From assembly GCF_017652985.1 (NCBI RefSeq), contig NZ_JAGGDJ010000003.1, positions 186,001 to 250,000 on the forward strand: a DNA stretch of 64,000 bases, given 5' to 3'. This document shows, piece after piece, positions 25,445 through 37,535 of this stretch. Positions within the stretch are counted from its first letter, which is position 1. The number at the start of each line of letters is the position of its first letter. This DNA comes from Paenibacillus artemisiicola (lineage in GTDB: Bacteria > Bacillota > Bacilli > Paenibacillales > Paenibacillaceae). Below the pieces are notes generated by a model. That model was not told the origin of the DNA and ran no database searches. It saw only the letters and a program-made list of their open reading frames with translations. The translations under genes and the position numbers were made by a program.

Positions 25445-26372
25445 TGAGCAAGACCAGGACGCGATGGTCTTCGAAATCGGCGAATCGTCGGCTGGCGAAC
25501 GGCTGGACAAATTCGTAACCGAAAGCATGGAGGACGGCGCGGTATCGCGCACGCAAGTGCAGGATTGGATCAAGAGCGGCGCGGTGCTGGTAGGCGGCCG
25601 CGAAGCGAAAGCGAATTACAAACTAGCCGTGGCCGACGTGGTCACGGTTATTGTGCCTGAACCGGAGGAAGCGGTCTTCGCCGCGGAAGACATCCCCCTC
25701 GACGTCGCGTACGAGGACTCCGACGTCATCGTCCTTAACAAGCCGCGGGGCATGGTGGTTCATCCGGCGCCCGGCCATTATTCCGGCACGGTCGTCAACG
25801 CGCTGATGCACCACTGCAAGGACTTGTCCGGCATCAACGGCGTATTGCGCCCGGGCATCGTGCACCGCATAGACAAGGACACATCGGGCCTCCTGATGGC
25901 CGCGAAGAACGACCTGGCCCATCTGTCGCTGGCGGAGCAGTTGAAGGCGCATAGCGTCACGCGCAAATACATGGCCCTCGTCCACGGCAACATGCCGCAC
26001 GAGAACGGCACCGTCGACGCGCCGATCGGCCGGGATCCGCAGGACCGGAAGCTGTTCACGGTCACGCACAAGGGCAGTAAGGAAGCGGTCACGCACTTCC
26101 AGGTGCTCGAGCGCTTCGGCGACTATACGCTGCTGGAGCTGCAGCTGGAGACGGGGCGGACGCATCAAATCCGCGTCCACATGAAGTACGTCGGCCATCC
26201 GCTCGCGGGAGACCCGGTGTACGGGCGAAGCAAGACGATCGGCCTCAAAGGCCAGGCGCTGCATGCCGCCGTGCTCGGGTTCGTGCATCCGCGCAGCGGC
26301 GAGTATTTGGAATTCCAGGCGCCGATTCCGGCCGACATGGAGCATGAGCTGACGATATTGCGGCAGCGCTGA
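25398..26372 (+). CDS. ylyB: RluA/RluD-family 23S rRNA pseudouridine synthase
   Basis: Protein of 324 residues isomerising uridines in large-subunit rRNA. The N-terminal S4 domain (GERLDKFVTESM, RTQVQDWIKSGAVLVGG) precedes the catalytic domain with HRIDKDTSGL; the aspartate near residue 159 is catalytic. RTHQIRVHMKYVGHPLAGDPVYG completes the active site. The start is uncertain: ATG 25398 follows GGAGAT about 10 nt away, while 25413 and 25464 are alternatives. It overlaps lspA, the same order as lspA-ylyB in B. subtilis. Confidence 0.93.
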   Translation: MDKKAMDPKTINLSGDEQDQDAMVFEIGESSAGERLDKFVTESMEDGAVSRTQVQDWIKSGAVLVGGREAKANYKLAVADVVTVIVPEPEEAVFAAEDIPLDVAYEDSDVIVLNKPRGMVVHPAPGHYSGTVVNALMHHCKDLSGINGVLRPGIVHRIDKDTSGLLMAAKNDLAHLSLAEQLKAHSVTRKYMALVHGNMPHENGTVDAPIGRDPQDRKLFTVTHKGSKEAVTHFQVLERFGDYTLLELQLETGRTHQIRVHMKYVGHPLAGDPVYGRSKTIGLKGQALHAAVLGFVHPRSGEYLEFQAPIPADMEHELTILRQR

Positions 26373-26483
26373 TTCCGAAATTAGTGCAAACTTTTCACCA
26401 TATTCTATATATGGCACCCGCCTGCCTTGCGCTATGATGGAACCAAATCGTAAAACTTCGAATCGAAGGGTGAGAAATCGAGC

Positions 26484-28534
<2,051 letters not shown>

Positions 28535-28547
28535 GGGGGACGGACGC

Positions 28548-29450
28548 ATGACGACCGCAACGCTAACGAGAGACCGAAGCCTGCTCGGGCTGAAAGAGCT
28601 CGGCCGGGACGAGATCGAGTCGATTCTCGACCGCGCCGCGCACTGGGAGCACCACGCGACGAAGATCGATCCGGTGCTGCAAGGGAAGTTCGTCGCGAAC
28701 ATGTTCTTCGAGAACAGCACCCGCACCCGCTTCTCGTTCGAAGTCGCGGAGAAGCGGCTCGGCGCGGAAGTGCTCAACTTCTCCGCCGCCGTCTCGAGCG
28801 TGCAGAAGGGCGAATCGATTTACGATACGGTGCGCACCTTGGAATCGATGGGCATCGACGCCGGCGTCATCCGGCTGAAGCCGATCGGCGTGCTGGCCGA
28901 GCTGGCGGCCAAAATCAACGTGCCGCTCATCAACGCGGGCGACGGCAACAACGAGCATCCGACCCAGGCGCTGCTCGATCTCTATACGATGCGCAAGCAG
29001 TTCGGCGAGCTGCGCGGGCTGACGGTCTCCATCGTCGGCGACATCCTGCACAGCCGCGTCGCGCGCTCGAACCTGTACGCGCTGCGCAAGTTCGGCGCGA
29101 ACGTGCAGTTCTGCGCGCCGGCCAGCATGGCGGCGCCGGAGCTGGACGCGCCGCTCGTCACGATGGAGGAAGCGCTGCGCGCCGACGTCATCATGATGCT
29201 GCGGGTGCAGCTGGAACGCCACGAAGCGGGTATGATGAGCACGCCGGAAGCGTACCGGGAGCAATACGGCCTGACGGTCGACCGGGCATCGCGCATCGCG
29301 CCGCACGCCATCATCATGCACCCGGCGCCGATCAACCGGAACGTGGAGATCGACGACGAGCTGGTGGAGCACGGACAATCGCGCATCTTTCCGCAAATGC
29401 AAAACGGCGTGCCGATCCGGATGGCCGTCATCGAACGGGCACTGACTTAA
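28548..29450 (+). CDS. pyrB: Aspartate carbamoyltransferase catalytic subunit
   Basis: Enzyme of 300 residues forming N-carbamoyl-aspartate. The carbamoyl-phosphate motif FFENSTRTRFSFE is at about 52-64, with the partner loop SSVQKGES, the GDGNNEHPTQALLD motif and the aspartate site MLRVQLERH. No pyrI regulatory subunit is present, as in Bacillus. AAGGGGGAC precedes the ATG, 13 bp after pyrR. Confidence 0.97.
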   Translation: MTTATLTRDRSLLGLKELGRDEIESILDRAAHWEHHATKIDPVLQGKFVANMFFENSTRTRFSFEVAEKRLGAEVLNFSAAVSSVQKGESIYDTVRTLESMGIDAGVIRLKPIGVLAELAAKINVPLINAGDGNNEHPTQALLDLYTMRKQFGELRGLTVSIVGDILHSRVARSNLYALRKFGANVQFCAPASMAAPELDAPLVTMEEALRADVIMMLRVQLERHEAGMMSTPEAYREQYGLTVDRASRIAPHAIIMHPAPINRNVEIDDELVEHGQSRIFPQMQNGVPIRMAVIERALT

Positions 29451-29475
29451 AAGTTCGAAGGGAGACAGAACAGAC

Positions 29476-30765
29476 ATGGCAGCATGGATTTTGAACGGAT
29501 TGGTCTGGAACGAAGCGACGGGCGAGACGGAGACCAAGCATATCCGCATCGCGGACGGCGTCATCGCCGAGATCGCGGACGCGTCCGCGGGCCTGCCGGA
29601 CACGCAGGGGCACGACACGATCGACGCGCAGGGCAAGCTGGTATCCGCAGGGTTCATCGACATGCACGTCCACCTGCGCGAGCCGGGCTTCGAATATAAA
29701 GAAGACATCGCGAGCGGCGCGCGCTCCGCGGCGGCGGGCGGCTTCACGACGATCGCCTGCATGCCGAACACGCGTCCCGTCACGGACACGCCGGATACCG
29801 TCCGGTTCATTCTCGATAAAGCGGCGACGGCGGGCATCGTCAACGTGCTCCCGTACGCGGCGATCACGAAGAACGAGCTGGGACGCGAGCTGACCGATTT
29901 CGCGGCGCTGAAGGAAGCGGGCGCGATCGGCTTCACGGACGACGGCGTCGGCGTGCAGAACGCCCAGATGATGAAGGACGCCATGAAGCTGGCGGCTTCG
30001 ATGGGCATGCCGGTCATCGCCCACTGCGAAGACGACTCGCTGGTCGTCGGCGCGGCGGTGACGGAAGGCAAGTTCGCCGCGGCGAACGGCCTGAAGGGCA
30101 TTCCGAACGAGTCGGAAGCGATCCACGTCGGCCGGGACATCCTGCTCGCGGAAGCGACGGGCGTGCACTACCATGTCTGCCACGTCAGCACCGAGCAGTC
30201 GGTGCGGCTCATCCGGCACGCCAAGCAGTTCGGCATCAACGTCACCGCCGAGGTATGCCCGCATCACTTGGTTCTGTCGGACGAAGACATCCCGGGCATG
30301 GACGCCAACTGGAAAATGAACCCGCCGCTGCGCTCGCCGCGCGACGTGCAAGCGGTCATCGAAGGACTGGAAGACGGCACGATCGACATCGTCGTCACGG
30401 ACCACGCGCCGCACAGCGCGGAGGAGAAGGCTCGCGGCATGCAGCTCGCGCCGTTCGGCATCGTCGGCTTCGAGACGGCGTTCCCGCTGCTGTACACCGA
30501 ATTCGTCCGCACGGGCAAATGGACGCTCGGCTTCCTGCTGCGCCGGATGACGTCGGACCCGGCCCGCGTGTTCGGGCTGGCAAGCGGGGTTTTGAAAGCC
30601 GGGGCTCCTGCAGATATTACTATCGTGGATCTGGAACGCGAACGCGAGGTCGATCCGGAAACCTTCGCTTCCAAAGGCAAGAACACGCCGTTCGGCGGCT
30701 GGAAGCTGTACGGCTGGCCGGAGACGACCCTCGTCGGCGGCAAGATCGTTTGGACGGCACGCTAA
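29476..30765 (+). CDS. pyrC: Dihydroorotase
   Basis: Class I zinc amidohydrolase of 429 residues cyclising carbamoyl-aspartate. The metal ligands appear in DMHVHLREPG (near 62-70), HCEDD, CHVS and VTDHAPHS. GAAGGGAGACAG precedes the ATG. It is the third step of the operon. Confidence 0.97.
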   Translation: MAAWILNGLVWNEATGETETKHIRIADGVIAEIADASAGLPDTQGHDTIDAQGKLVSAGFIDMHVHLREPGFEYKEDIASGARSAAAGGFTTIACMPNTRPVTDTPDTVRFILDKAATAGIVNVLPYAAITKNELGRELTDFAALKEAGAIGFTDDGVGVQNAQMMKDAMKLAASMGMPVIAHCEDDSLVVGAAVTEGKFAAANGLKGIPNESEAIHVGRDILLAEATGVHYHVCHVSTEQSVRLIRHAKQFGINVTAEVCPHHLVLSDEDIPGMDANWKMNPPLRSPRDVQAVIEGLEDGTIDIVVTDHAPHSAEEKARGMQLAPFGIVGFETAFPLLYTEFVRTGKWTLGFLLRRMTSDPARVFGLASGVLKAGAPADITIVDLEREREVDPETFASKGKNTPFGGWKLYGWPETTLVGGKIVWTAR

Positions 30766-30798
30766 AGAGCACGCAACTTGAGACAGGAGTGGATACGG

Positions 30799-31944
30799 AT
30801 GCAAGCAAGATTGTTACTGGAAGACGGCACGCTGTTTACGGGCCTCGGCTTCGGCGCCGAAGGGCAGTCGACCGGCGAAGTCGTATTTAATACAGGCATT
30901 ACGGGTTACCAAGAGGTGCTGTCGGATCCGTCCTACTGCGGCCAGATCGTGACGATGACGTATCCGCTCATCGGCAACTACGGCATCACGCGCGACGACT
31001 TCGAGACGGTGGCGCCGTTCATCCACGGCTTCGTCGTGCGCCGCCACGAGCCGGTTCCGAGCAACTGGCGGGCGCAATATACGCTGGACGGCATCCTGAA
31101 AGAGCACGGCATCATCGGCATCAGCGATATCGATACCCGCATGCTCACCCGTATCCTCCGCCACCACGGCACGATGAAGGGCATCCTGACGACGGGCGCC
31201 GAACGCGTGGAAGAGCTCCAGGAACGCCTGTCGGGCTCCCCGCTCATGCGCGACCAAGTGGCGCGCACGTCGACGAAGAGCATGTTCACGAGCCCCGGCG
31301 ACCGCGAACGGATCGTGCTCGTCGACTTCGGCGCGAAAAGCGGCATTCTGCGCGAGCTGACGAAGCGCGGCTGCGACGTCGTCGTCGTGCCGCACGACAC
31401 GACGGCGGAACAGATCCGCAAGCTGAATCCGGACGGCATCCAGCTGTCCAACGGCCCCGGGGACCCGAAAGACGTGCCGCACGCCGTCAAGATGATTCAA
31501 GAGCTGCTCGGCGAATATCCGATTTTCGGCATCTGCCTCGGCCACCAGCTGTTCGCGCTCGCGTGCGGCGCGGATACGTCGAAGCTGAAATTCGGCCATC
31601 GCGGCGGCAACCATCCCGTTAAAGAGCTGGAGACGAACCGCTGCTATATCACGTCGCAGAACCACGGCTACACGGTGCTCGACGAATCCGTCGCGGGCAC
31701 GAAGCTGGTCGTGACGCATATCAACAACAACGACCGGACGATCGAGGGCTTGAAGCATGCGGAATACCCGGCCTTTTCCGTGCAGTACCATCCGGAGGCG
31801 GCGCCGGGCCCGTACGACAGCAGCTACCTGTTCGATCAATTCCTGGACATGATCCGCACCACGAAACGAAACAACCCGCAGAAATCGCGTCAAGCGCAAA
31901 TGGCGGCATCATTGAGAGGAGAGCTGCAGTATGCCCAGAAATAA
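30799..31944 (+). CDS. carA: Carbamoyl-phosphate synthase small subunit
   Basis: Glutaminase subunit of 381 residues supplying ammonia to CarB. The triad is Cys in [15 protein letters not shown] and His/Glu in [11 protein letters not shown]. The ATG at 30799 follows ACAGGAG; a TTG seven codons earlier is less well placed. In the pyr operon this is the pyrimidine-specific pyrAA. It overlaps carB by 14 nt. About 20 residues at the C-terminus are basic and polar. Confidence 0.96.
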   Translation: MQARLLLEDGTLFTGLGFGAEGQSTGEVVFNTGITGYQEVLSDPSYCGQIVTMTYPLIGNYGITRDDFETVAPFIHGFVVRRHEPVPSNWRAQYTLDGILKEHGIIGISDIDTRMLTRILRHHGTMKGILTTGAERVEELQERLSGSPLMRDQVARTSTKSMFTSPGDRERIVLVDFGAKSGILRELTKRGCDVVVVPHDTTAEQIRKLNPDGIQLSNGPGDPKDVPHAVKMIQELLGEYPIFGICLGHQLFALACGADTSKLKFGHRGGNHPVKELETNRCYITSQNHGYTVLDESVAGTKLVVTHINNNDRTIEGLKHAEYPAFSVQYHPEAAPGPYDSSYLFDQFLDMIRTTKRNNPQKSRQAQMAASLRGELQYAQK

Positions 31945-34900
31945 CAAGCTGAAAAAAATCCTCGTCATCGGGTCCGGCCCGATCGTCATCGGCCAGGCGG
32001 CCGAATTCGACTATGCCGGCACGCAAGCCTGCCAAGCGTTGAAGGAAGAAGGCTACGAGGTTGTGCTCATCAACAGCAACCCGGCCACGATCATGACCGA
32101 CACGAACATGGCGGACAAAGTCTACATCGAGCCGATCACGCTCGACTTCGTAACCCAGATCATCCGCCAGGAACGCCCCGACGGCCTGCTGCCGACGCTC
32201 GGCGGCCAGACCGGCCTCAACATGGCGGTCGAGCTGGCGCGCGCGGGCGTGCTGGAGCGCGAGAACGTGCAGCTGCTCGGCACGCAGCTGACGGCGATCG
32301 AGAAAGCGGAAGACCGCGACCTGTTCCGGGATCTGATGCGCGAGCTCGAGCAGCCTGTACCGGACAGCGTCATCGTCACGACGCTCGAAGAGGCGCTGGA
32401 CTTCGCCAATGAAATCGGCTATCCGATCATCGTGCGCCCGGCGTACACGCTCGGCGGCACGGGCGGCGGCATCTGCGCCAACGAAGCGGAGCTCCGCGAA
32501 ACCGTCGCGTCCGGCATCCGCTACAGCCCGATCGGCCAATGCCTCATCGAGAAATCGATCGCGGGCATGAAGGAAGTCGAATACGAAGTCATGCGCGACG
32601 CGAACGACAACTGCATCGTCGTCTGCAACATGGAAAACTTCGATCCCGTCGGCGTACATACCGGCGATTCCATCGTCGTGGCGCCGAGCCAAACGCTGTC
32701 CGACCGCGAGTATCAGATGCTCCGTTCGGCTTCGCTCAAAATCATCCGCGCGCTGAACATCGAAGGCGGCTGCAACGTGCAGTTCGCGCTCGACCCGTTC
32801 AGCTTCCAATACTACGTCATCGAGGTTAACCCGCGGGTCAGCCGCTCCTCGGCGCTGGCGTCCAAGGCGACGGGCTATCCGATCGCCAAGATGGCGGCGA
32901 AGATCGCCGTCGGGTACACGCTCGACGAAATCGTCAACCCGGTCACGGGCCAGACGTACGCCTGCTTCGAGCCGACGCTCGACTACATCGTCTCGAAGAT
33001 TCCGCGCTGGCCGTTCGACAAGTTCACGTCGGCCAACCGCAAGCTGGGCACGCAAATGAAGGCGACCGGCGAAGTCATGGCGATCGGCCGGACGTTCGAA
33101 GAGTCCATGCACAAGGCGGTCCGCTCGCTCGAGATCGGCACGCACCGCATCCACTTGAAGGATGCCGCGGAGCTGGACGAGGAGACGCTGCGCCTGCGGC
33201 TGCAGAAGCCGGACGACGAGCGCATGTTCCTCGTGGCCGAAGCGTTCCGCCGCGGCTGCGAGCTGCAGGACGTGCAGGATCTCACGAAGATCGACTGGTG
33301 GTTCCTCGACAAGATCGCGGGCATCGTCGCATTCGAAGCGCAGCTTCGCGGCGCCGCCGTCCTGTCGAAGGAGCTGCTCTACCAGGCGAAGCGCAAAGGC
33401 TTCTCCGACCGCTCCATCGCGGAGATCCGCCGGGAAGGCAATCAATCGACGTACACCAATGAATACGACATCCGCGCGTACCGTCTGGAGCTCGGCCTGA
33501 AGCCGGTCTACAAGATGGTCGACACGTGCGCGGCCGAATTCGAAGCGACGACGCCGTACTACTACTCGACGTACGAGGTCGAGAACGAAGTGACCGAAAC
33601 CGACAAGCAGAAGGTGCTCGTCCTCGGCTCCGGCCCGATCCGGATCGGCCAGGGCATCGAGTTCGACTACTCCACGGTGCATGCGGTCTGGGCGATCCAG
33701 AAAGCCGGCTACGAAGCGGTCATCATCAACAACAACCCGGAAACCGTCTCGACCGACTTCAGCACGTCCGACCGGCTGTACTTCGAGCCGCTCTTCTTCG
33801 AGGACGTCATGAACGTCATCGAGCAGGAGAAGCCGATCGGCGTCATCGTGCAGTTCGGCGGCCAGACGGCGATCAACCTGGCGGCGCCGCTGACGAAAGC
33901 CGGCGTGCGCATCCTTGGATCGAGCCTCGAGAGCATCGACGCGGCAGAGGACCGCAAAAAGTTCGAAGCGCTGCTGCGCGAGCTGAACATTCCGCAGCCG
34001 AAGGGCACGACGGTCACGTCCGTGGACGAAGCCGTCGCCGCCGCGCAAGGCCTCGGCTATCCGGTGCTCGTGCGTCCGTCGTACGTCCTCGGCGGCCGCG
34101 CCATGGAAATCGTCTACTCCGACGAGGAGCTGCTGACGTACATGGTGCAAGCCGTGAAGATCAATCCGGAGCATCCGGTCCTGATCGACCGTTACATGCT
34201 GGGCAAGGAAGCGGAAGTCGACGCGATCTGCGACGGCGAGACGGTGCTCATCCCGGGCATCATGGAACACGTCGAACGCGCGGGCGTGCATTCCGGCGAC
34301 TCGATCGCGGTGTATCCGCCGCAGGCGATCTCGAAAGAGCTGCAGCAAAAAATGATCGACATCACGATCAAGATCGCGCGCGGCTTGAACGTCATCGGCC
34401 TCGTGAACATCCAGTTCGTCATCTTCCAGGACGAGGTGTACGTCATCGAGGTGAACCCGCGCTCCTCGCGCACGGTGCCGTTCCTCAGCAAAGTGACGAA
34501 CATTCCGATGGCCAACCTGGCGACGCAGGCGATTCTGGGCAAGAAGCTGGCGGACCTTGGCTACACCGAAGGGCTGTGGCCGGAAGAGGATTTCGTCTCG
34601 GTCAAAGTACCGGTCTTCTCCTTCGCCAAGCTGCGCCGCGTCGATCCGACGCTGACGCCGGAGATGAAGTCCACGGGCGAAGTCATGGGACGCGACGAGC
34701 AGTACGCGAAGGCGCTGTACAAAGGCCTCGTGGGCGCCGGCATGCGCATTCCGCCGACGGGCTCGATCATCGCGACGGTATCCGACAAGGACAAACCGGA
34801 AGCGATCGACATTTTGCGCGGCTTCTACGAGCTGGGCTACAACATCATCGCCACGGGCGGCACGGCGACGGCGCTGGAGGAAGCGGGACTGCGCGTGAAG

Positions 34901-35152
34901 CGCGTGAACAAGCTGAGCGAAGGCTCGCCGAACATCCTGGATCTGATCCGCGACGGCCGCGCGCACTTCGTCGTCAACACGCTGACCAAAGGCAAGACGC
35001 CGGAGCGCGACGGGTTCCGCATCCGCCGCGAAGCGGTCGAGAACGGCGTCGTCTGCATGACCTCGCTCGATACGGTCCGCGCCCTGCTGAACATGCTGGA
35101 GACGATCAACTTCTCCTCCCGTCCGATGCCGGTGCTGTCGGCGCAAAAATAA
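31931..35152 (+). CDS. carB: Carbamoyl-phosphate synthase large subunit
   Basis: Duplicated ATP-grasp synthetase of 1073 residues. The first half begins [25 protein letters not shown] and the second [25 protein letters not shown] near residue 558, each with ATP-grasp motifs ([27 protein letters not shown]). The C-terminal MGS-like allosteric domain ([26 protein letters not shown]) binds UMP/PRPP-type effectors. TTGAGAGGAGAG precedes the ATG. Confidence 0.98.
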   Translation: MPRNNKLKKILVIGSGPIVIGQAAEFDYAGTQACQALKEEGYEVVLINSNPATIMTDTNMADKVYIEPITLDFVTQIIRQERPDGLLPTLGGQTGLNMAVELARAGVLERENVQLLGTQLTAIEKAEDRDLFRDLMRELEQPVPDSVIVTTLEEALDFANEIGYPIIVRPAYTLGGTGGGICANEAELRETVASGIRYSPIGQCLIEKSIAGMKEVEYEVMRDANDNCIVVCNMENFDPVGVHTGDSIVVAPSQTLSDREYQMLRSASLKIIRALNIEGGCNVQFALDPFSFQYYVIEVNPRVSRSSALASKATGYPIAKMAAKIAVGYTLDEIVNPVTGQTYACFEPTLDYIVSKIPRWPFDKFTSANRKLGTQMKATGEVMAIGRTFEESMHKAVRSLEIGTHRIHLKDAAELDEETLRLRLQKPDDERMFLVAEAFRRGCELQDVQDLTKIDWWFLDKIAGIVAFEAQLRGAAVLSKELLYQAKRKGFSDRSIAEIRREGNQSTYTNEYDIRAYRLELGLKPVYKMVDTCAAEFEATTPYYYSTYEVENEVTETDKQKVLVLGSGPIRIGQGIEFDYSTVHAVWAIQKAGYEAVIINNNPETVSTDFSTSDRLYFEPLFFEDVMNVIEQEKPIGVIVQFGGQTAINLAAPLTKAGVRILGSSLESIDAAEDRKKFEALLRELNIPQPKGTTVTSVDEAVAAAQGLGYPVLVRPSYVLGGRAMEIVYSDEELLTYMVQAVKINPEHPVLIDRYMLGKEAEVDAICDGETVLIPGIMEHVERAGVHSGDSIAVYPPQAISKELQQKMIDITIKIARGLNVIGLVNIQFVIFQDEVYVIEVNPRSSRTVPFLSKVTNIPMANLATQAILGKKLADLGYTEGLWPEEDFVSVKVPVFSFAKLRRVDPTLTPEMKSTGEVMGRDEQYAKALYKGLVGAGMRIPPTGSIIATVSDKDKPEAIDILRGFYELGYNIIATGGTATALEEAGLRVKRVNKLSEGSPNILDLIRDGRAHFVVNTLTKGKTPERDGFRIRREAVENGVVCMTSLDTVRALLNMLETINFSSRPMPVLSAQK

Positions 35153-35190
35153 CCGGCGGTCGAACCGATCGCCATGGCCGCCAAACGGCC

Positions 35191-35220
35191 GCGAAAGCCT
35201 GCCCCCAAGCAGGCTTTCGC
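35191..35220 (+). other. Perfect 12-bp hairpin between carB and pyrF
   Basis: GCGAAAGCCTGC / GCAGGCTTTCGC with a six-nt loop and no U-tract behind it. In B. subtilis pyrK and pyrD lie at this junction. It may be an mRNA stability or processing element. Confidence 0.55.
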
Positions 35221-35260
35221 CATGCATAGAGCAAGCGAATCGAAGGAGGCGGAGCAGTTG

Positions 35261-35989
35261 ATGCTAAGCAGAGAAGAAGCCGCGGGCCGCGTCATGGTGG
35301 CGCTCGATTATCCGGGCGCCGCTTCGGCCGAAGCGCTGGTGCGGAGCCTGGAGGGCATTCCGTGCTACATGAAGGTCGGCATGCAGCTGTTCTACGCGGC
35401 CGGGCCGGGCTTCGTGACGGAGCTGAAGGCGCGCGGGTACAAGGTGTTTCTCGACCTGAAGATGCACGATATCCCGAATACGGTCAAAGGCGGCGCGAAC
35501 AGCATCGCGAAGCTCGGCGTCGATATGTTCAACGTGCACGCGGCCGGCGGGACGGCCATGATGAAGGCCGCGATGGAAGGCGTGGAAGCCGCCCTCGCGG
35601 CCGAGCCCGGCCTGCGCCGGCCGCTCGTCATCGCCGTGACGCAGCTGACGAGCACGAGTCAAGCGGTGCTGAACGACGAGATCGGCATCGACGGCTCCGT
35701 CGCGGACGCGGTCGTCCGTTACGCCCGGCTGGCCCGGGAAGCGGGACTCGGCGGCGTCGTCGCCTCCCCGCAGGAGGTGCGGCTCATCAAGGAAGCCTGC
35801 GGGCCGTCGTTCCGTACGATTACGCCGGGGATCCGTCCGGCGGGCGCGGACATCGGCGACCAGTCCCGCATCATGACGCCGCGCGAGGCGCTGGCGCAAG
35901 GCACGGATTACATGGTCATCGGCCGGCCGATCACGGCGGCGCCGAGCCCGAGAGAAGCTTTGGAAACCATTATCGAGGAGCTGATGTAG
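35261..35989 (+). CDS. pyrF: Orotidine 5'-phosphate decarboxylase
   Basis: Decarboxylase of 242 residues making UMP. The substrate and catalytic motif FLDLKMHDIPNTV (Asp-x-Lys-x2-Asp) is intact, with VTPGIRPAG and VIGRPIT forming the phosphate site. AAGGAGG lies 11 nt before ATG 35261 and 8 nt before an in-frame TTG at 35258, so either codon may be used; the frame is open further upstream through the hairpin but lacks signals there. Confidence 0.95.
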   Translation: MLSREEAAGRVMVALDYPGAASAEALVRSLEGIPCYMKVGMQLFYAAGPGFVTELKARGYKVFLDLKMHDIPNTVKGGANSIAKLGVDMFNVHAAGGTAMMKAAMEGVEAALAAEPGLRRPLVIAVTQLTSTSQAVLNDEIGIDGSVADAVVRYARLAREAGLGGVVASPQEVRLIKEACGPSFRTITPGIRPAGADIGDQSRIMTPREALAQGTDYMVIGRPITAAPSPREALETIIEELM

Positions 35990-36637
35990 ATGACAACATC
36001 CACGCTGGAACAACTGCCGACAGACATCGCGAAAGGGCTGCTGCAAATCAACGCGGTCGCGCTGCGCCCGAACGATCCGTTCACCTGGACGTCCGGCATG
36101 AAATCGCCGATCTACTGCGACAATCGCCTGACGATGTCGTACCCGGCGATCCGCGAGCTGATCGCGGAAGGGTTCGCGACGATCATCCGCGCGCAGTATC
36201 CGGACTGCCAGGCGGTCGCGGGCATCGCGACCGGCGGCATTCCGCACGCGGCCTGGGTGGCGCAGAAGCTGAACCTGCCGATGCTCTACGTCCGCGACAA
36301 AGCGAAGGGCCACGGCAAAACGAATCAGATCGAAGGCCATTTCGAGCCCGGCCAGAAGGTCGTGCTGATCGAGGATTTGGTCTCTACCGGAGGCAGCTCG
36401 CTGAAGGCGGCGGTCGCGGTGCGCGACGCCGGCTGCGAGGTGCAGGCCGTCGTGGCGATTTTCACCTACCAATTCCCGCAAGCCGCCGTGGCGTTCGCGG
36501 AAGCGGGCATCCCGCTCGCGACGCTGTCGAATTATTCGGCGCTCATCGACGTGGCGCTCGAGAACGGCATCGTCCAGCAGAGCGACGTCGCCCTGCTGCA
36601 GGCGTGGCGGGAAAACCCGCAAGCGTTCGGCGCGTAA
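35990..36637 (+). CDS. pyrE: Orotate phosphoribosyltransferase
   Basis: Enzyme of 215 residues joining orotate to PRPP. The PRPP-binding loop is VLIEDLVSTGGSSLKAA near 124-140, with RDKAKGHGKTNQIEG forming the flexible catalytic loop. The ATG abuts the pyrF stop. It is the last gene of the operon. Confidence 0.97.
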   Translation: MTTSTLEQLPTDIAKGLLQINAVALRPNDPFTWTSGMKSPIYCDNRLTMSYPAIRELIAEGFATIIRAQYPDCQAVAGIATGGIPHAAWVAQKLNLPMLYVRDKAKGHGKTNQIEGHFEPGQKVVLIEDLVSTGGSSLKAAVAVRDAGCEVQAVVAIFTYQFPQAAVAFAEAGIPLATLSNYSALIDVALENGIVQQSDVALLQAWRENPQAFGA

Positions 36638-36708
36638 GCGGCCATCCGCTGACAGGTGACCGCTTGCCGGAGATTCGGGCATATCGCGCGTAGAAGCCGC
36701 TCCATCCG

Positions 36709-36745
36709 ACAGGATCCGCCCATCATGGCGGGTCCTGTTTTTTTT
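36709..36745 (+). terminator. Terminator of the pyr operon
   Basis: ACAGGATCCGCC / GGCGGGTCCTGT stem with a 6-nt loop and a long T run. Confidence 0.94.
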
Positions 36746-36785
36746 GCGTCGCCAAGCTTCCGTGTTTCATTCTTCCGCCGACGGG

Positions 36786-36814
36786 TTATATTTAGCTAAC
36801 TTGCAGCATACAAT
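36786..36814 (+). promoter_or_regulatory. Sigma-E-like promoter
   Basis: TTATATT (-35, 36786-36792), 14-nt spacer, CATACAAT (-10, 36807-36814). The -10 box matches the sigma-E consensus CATACAnT fully; the -35 matches ATATT with one flanking mismatch. The transcript would begin near 36820, about 40 nt before the next gene. Confidence 0.6.
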
Positions 36815-36858
36815 GGATTGTTTCGCCAAATAGATTACTAGAATGCGAGGAAGCGAAG

Positions 36859-37107
36859 ATGAACCTATTCTACAAACGACTGATGGATTCGACGGAAGAC
36901 CTCCTGTACCGGGTGCGGATTTACGACCGGGAGCTGAAGAAATGCGACGAAATTTTGCAGATGGACGAGGCGTACGGCCAGCTGCGCCAAGCCTTCGATG
37001 CGATAGATTCGCGCAACGAATCCGCGATGGAGCGCGTGGCGGCGAAGCTGCAGCAGATGCGGCAGCGCTTGATCACGATGATGGAGGACTTGCTGCACGC
37101 GGCTTGA
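36859..37107 (+). CDS. Small helical protein of unknown function
   Basis: Protein of 82 residues, not recognised. It is almost entirely predicted helix with many charged residues (YRVRIYDRELKKCDEILQ, MERVAAKLQQMRQRLITMM), one cysteine and no signal peptide or membrane segment, suggesting a small cytoplasmic coiled-coil or four-helix protein. GAGGAAGCG precedes the ATG. A sigma-E-like promoter upstream points to mother-cell expression during sporulation. The stop codon touches the left arm of a large inverted repeat. Confidence 0.65.
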   Translation: MNLFYKRLMDSTEDLLYRVRIYDRELKKCDEILQMDEAYGQLRQAFDAIDSRNESAMERVAAKLQQMRQRLITMMEDLLHAA

Positions 37108-37349
37108 ACGGGGGCGGAAGAGGAAAATGACCTGCGGGATGCGTGGGGCTCCGCTCGCTGTTGTAGTCTGACATCTTGATTAGATAACGGATGAATCGGT
37201 TGATGTTAGACTACAAAGGCGAACGCTCAAGGTGAATGGCATGCATTCTTGTTGACACGTATGATTATGCGGCATTCACCGGCTTCGTAAGCATACGCTG
37301 AAGCTGCTTCGCGCCCGCACATCCCTCCGGTCATTTTCCCGTCCCCCGT
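37108..37349. repeat. 242-bp nested inverted-repeat element
   Basis: Outer arms: 37108-37143 and 37316-37349, sharing ACGGGGG-CGG, GGAAAATGACC (11 bp exact) and GGGAT in inverted orientation, about 35 bp of imperfect pairing. Inner hairpin 1: TTGTAGTCTGACATC (37161-37175) against GATGTTAGACTACAA (37202-37216), 14 of 15 matching, 26-nt loop. Inner hairpin 2: GGTGAATG (37231-37238) against CATTCACC (37273-37280). Composition is less GC-rich than the neighbours. No protein is encoded. It may be a MITE-like repeat or a structured RNA. Confidence 0.7.
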
Positions 37350-37396
37350 CGAAACCTGCGCGGAGCAAATTTAGGAAGGAAAAAAGAAAAAACCTC

Positions 37397-37425
37397 TTGC
37401 CAGCCGGCGGAGGCGATGGTAATAT
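37397..37425 (+). promoter_or_regulatory. Sigma-A promoter of the riboswitch-controlled ABC operon
   Basis: TTGCCA, 17-bp spacer, TAATAT. The transcript would start near 37432, a few nucleotides before the aptamer. Confidence 0.75.
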
Positions 37426-37443
37426 GTTACATTAAATGGAAGG

Positions 37444-37535
37444 GTTTCTAGGGATCCGCTTCGAGGCGAACCGAGCGAAACCGGGCATGGACGATAGTCC
37501 GCCACACCGTAGGGATAAAAGACCTTCGGCAAGTT
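37444..37535 (+). promoter_or_regulatory. ykkC-superfamily riboswitch aptamer (probably subtype 2)
   Basis: The conserved 5' element TTCTAGGGATCCG (37446-37458), the internal GCGAAACCGGGC, and the 3' element ACACCGTAGGGATAAAAG (37504-37521) match the ykkC family pattern. The GGTCYGGTCCGAGAG-type block of guanidine-I aptamers was not found, so a subtype 2 (ppGpp, PRPP or nucleotide-diphosphate) is likelier. The downstream NatA-type ABC genes resemble a reported context of ppGpp-type members. Ligand assignment is inference. Confidence 0.75.

Noticed and set aside
31721-35227. Long open frame antisense to carB
   Set aside because: Same compositional artefact of high third-position GC; carB is unambiguous on the plus strand.
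37408-37440. GGCGATGG as part of a fluoride riboswitch
   Set aside because: The remaining fluoride-aptamer elements are absent, and the segment is the spacer of a promoter that leads into a ykkC-type aptamer.
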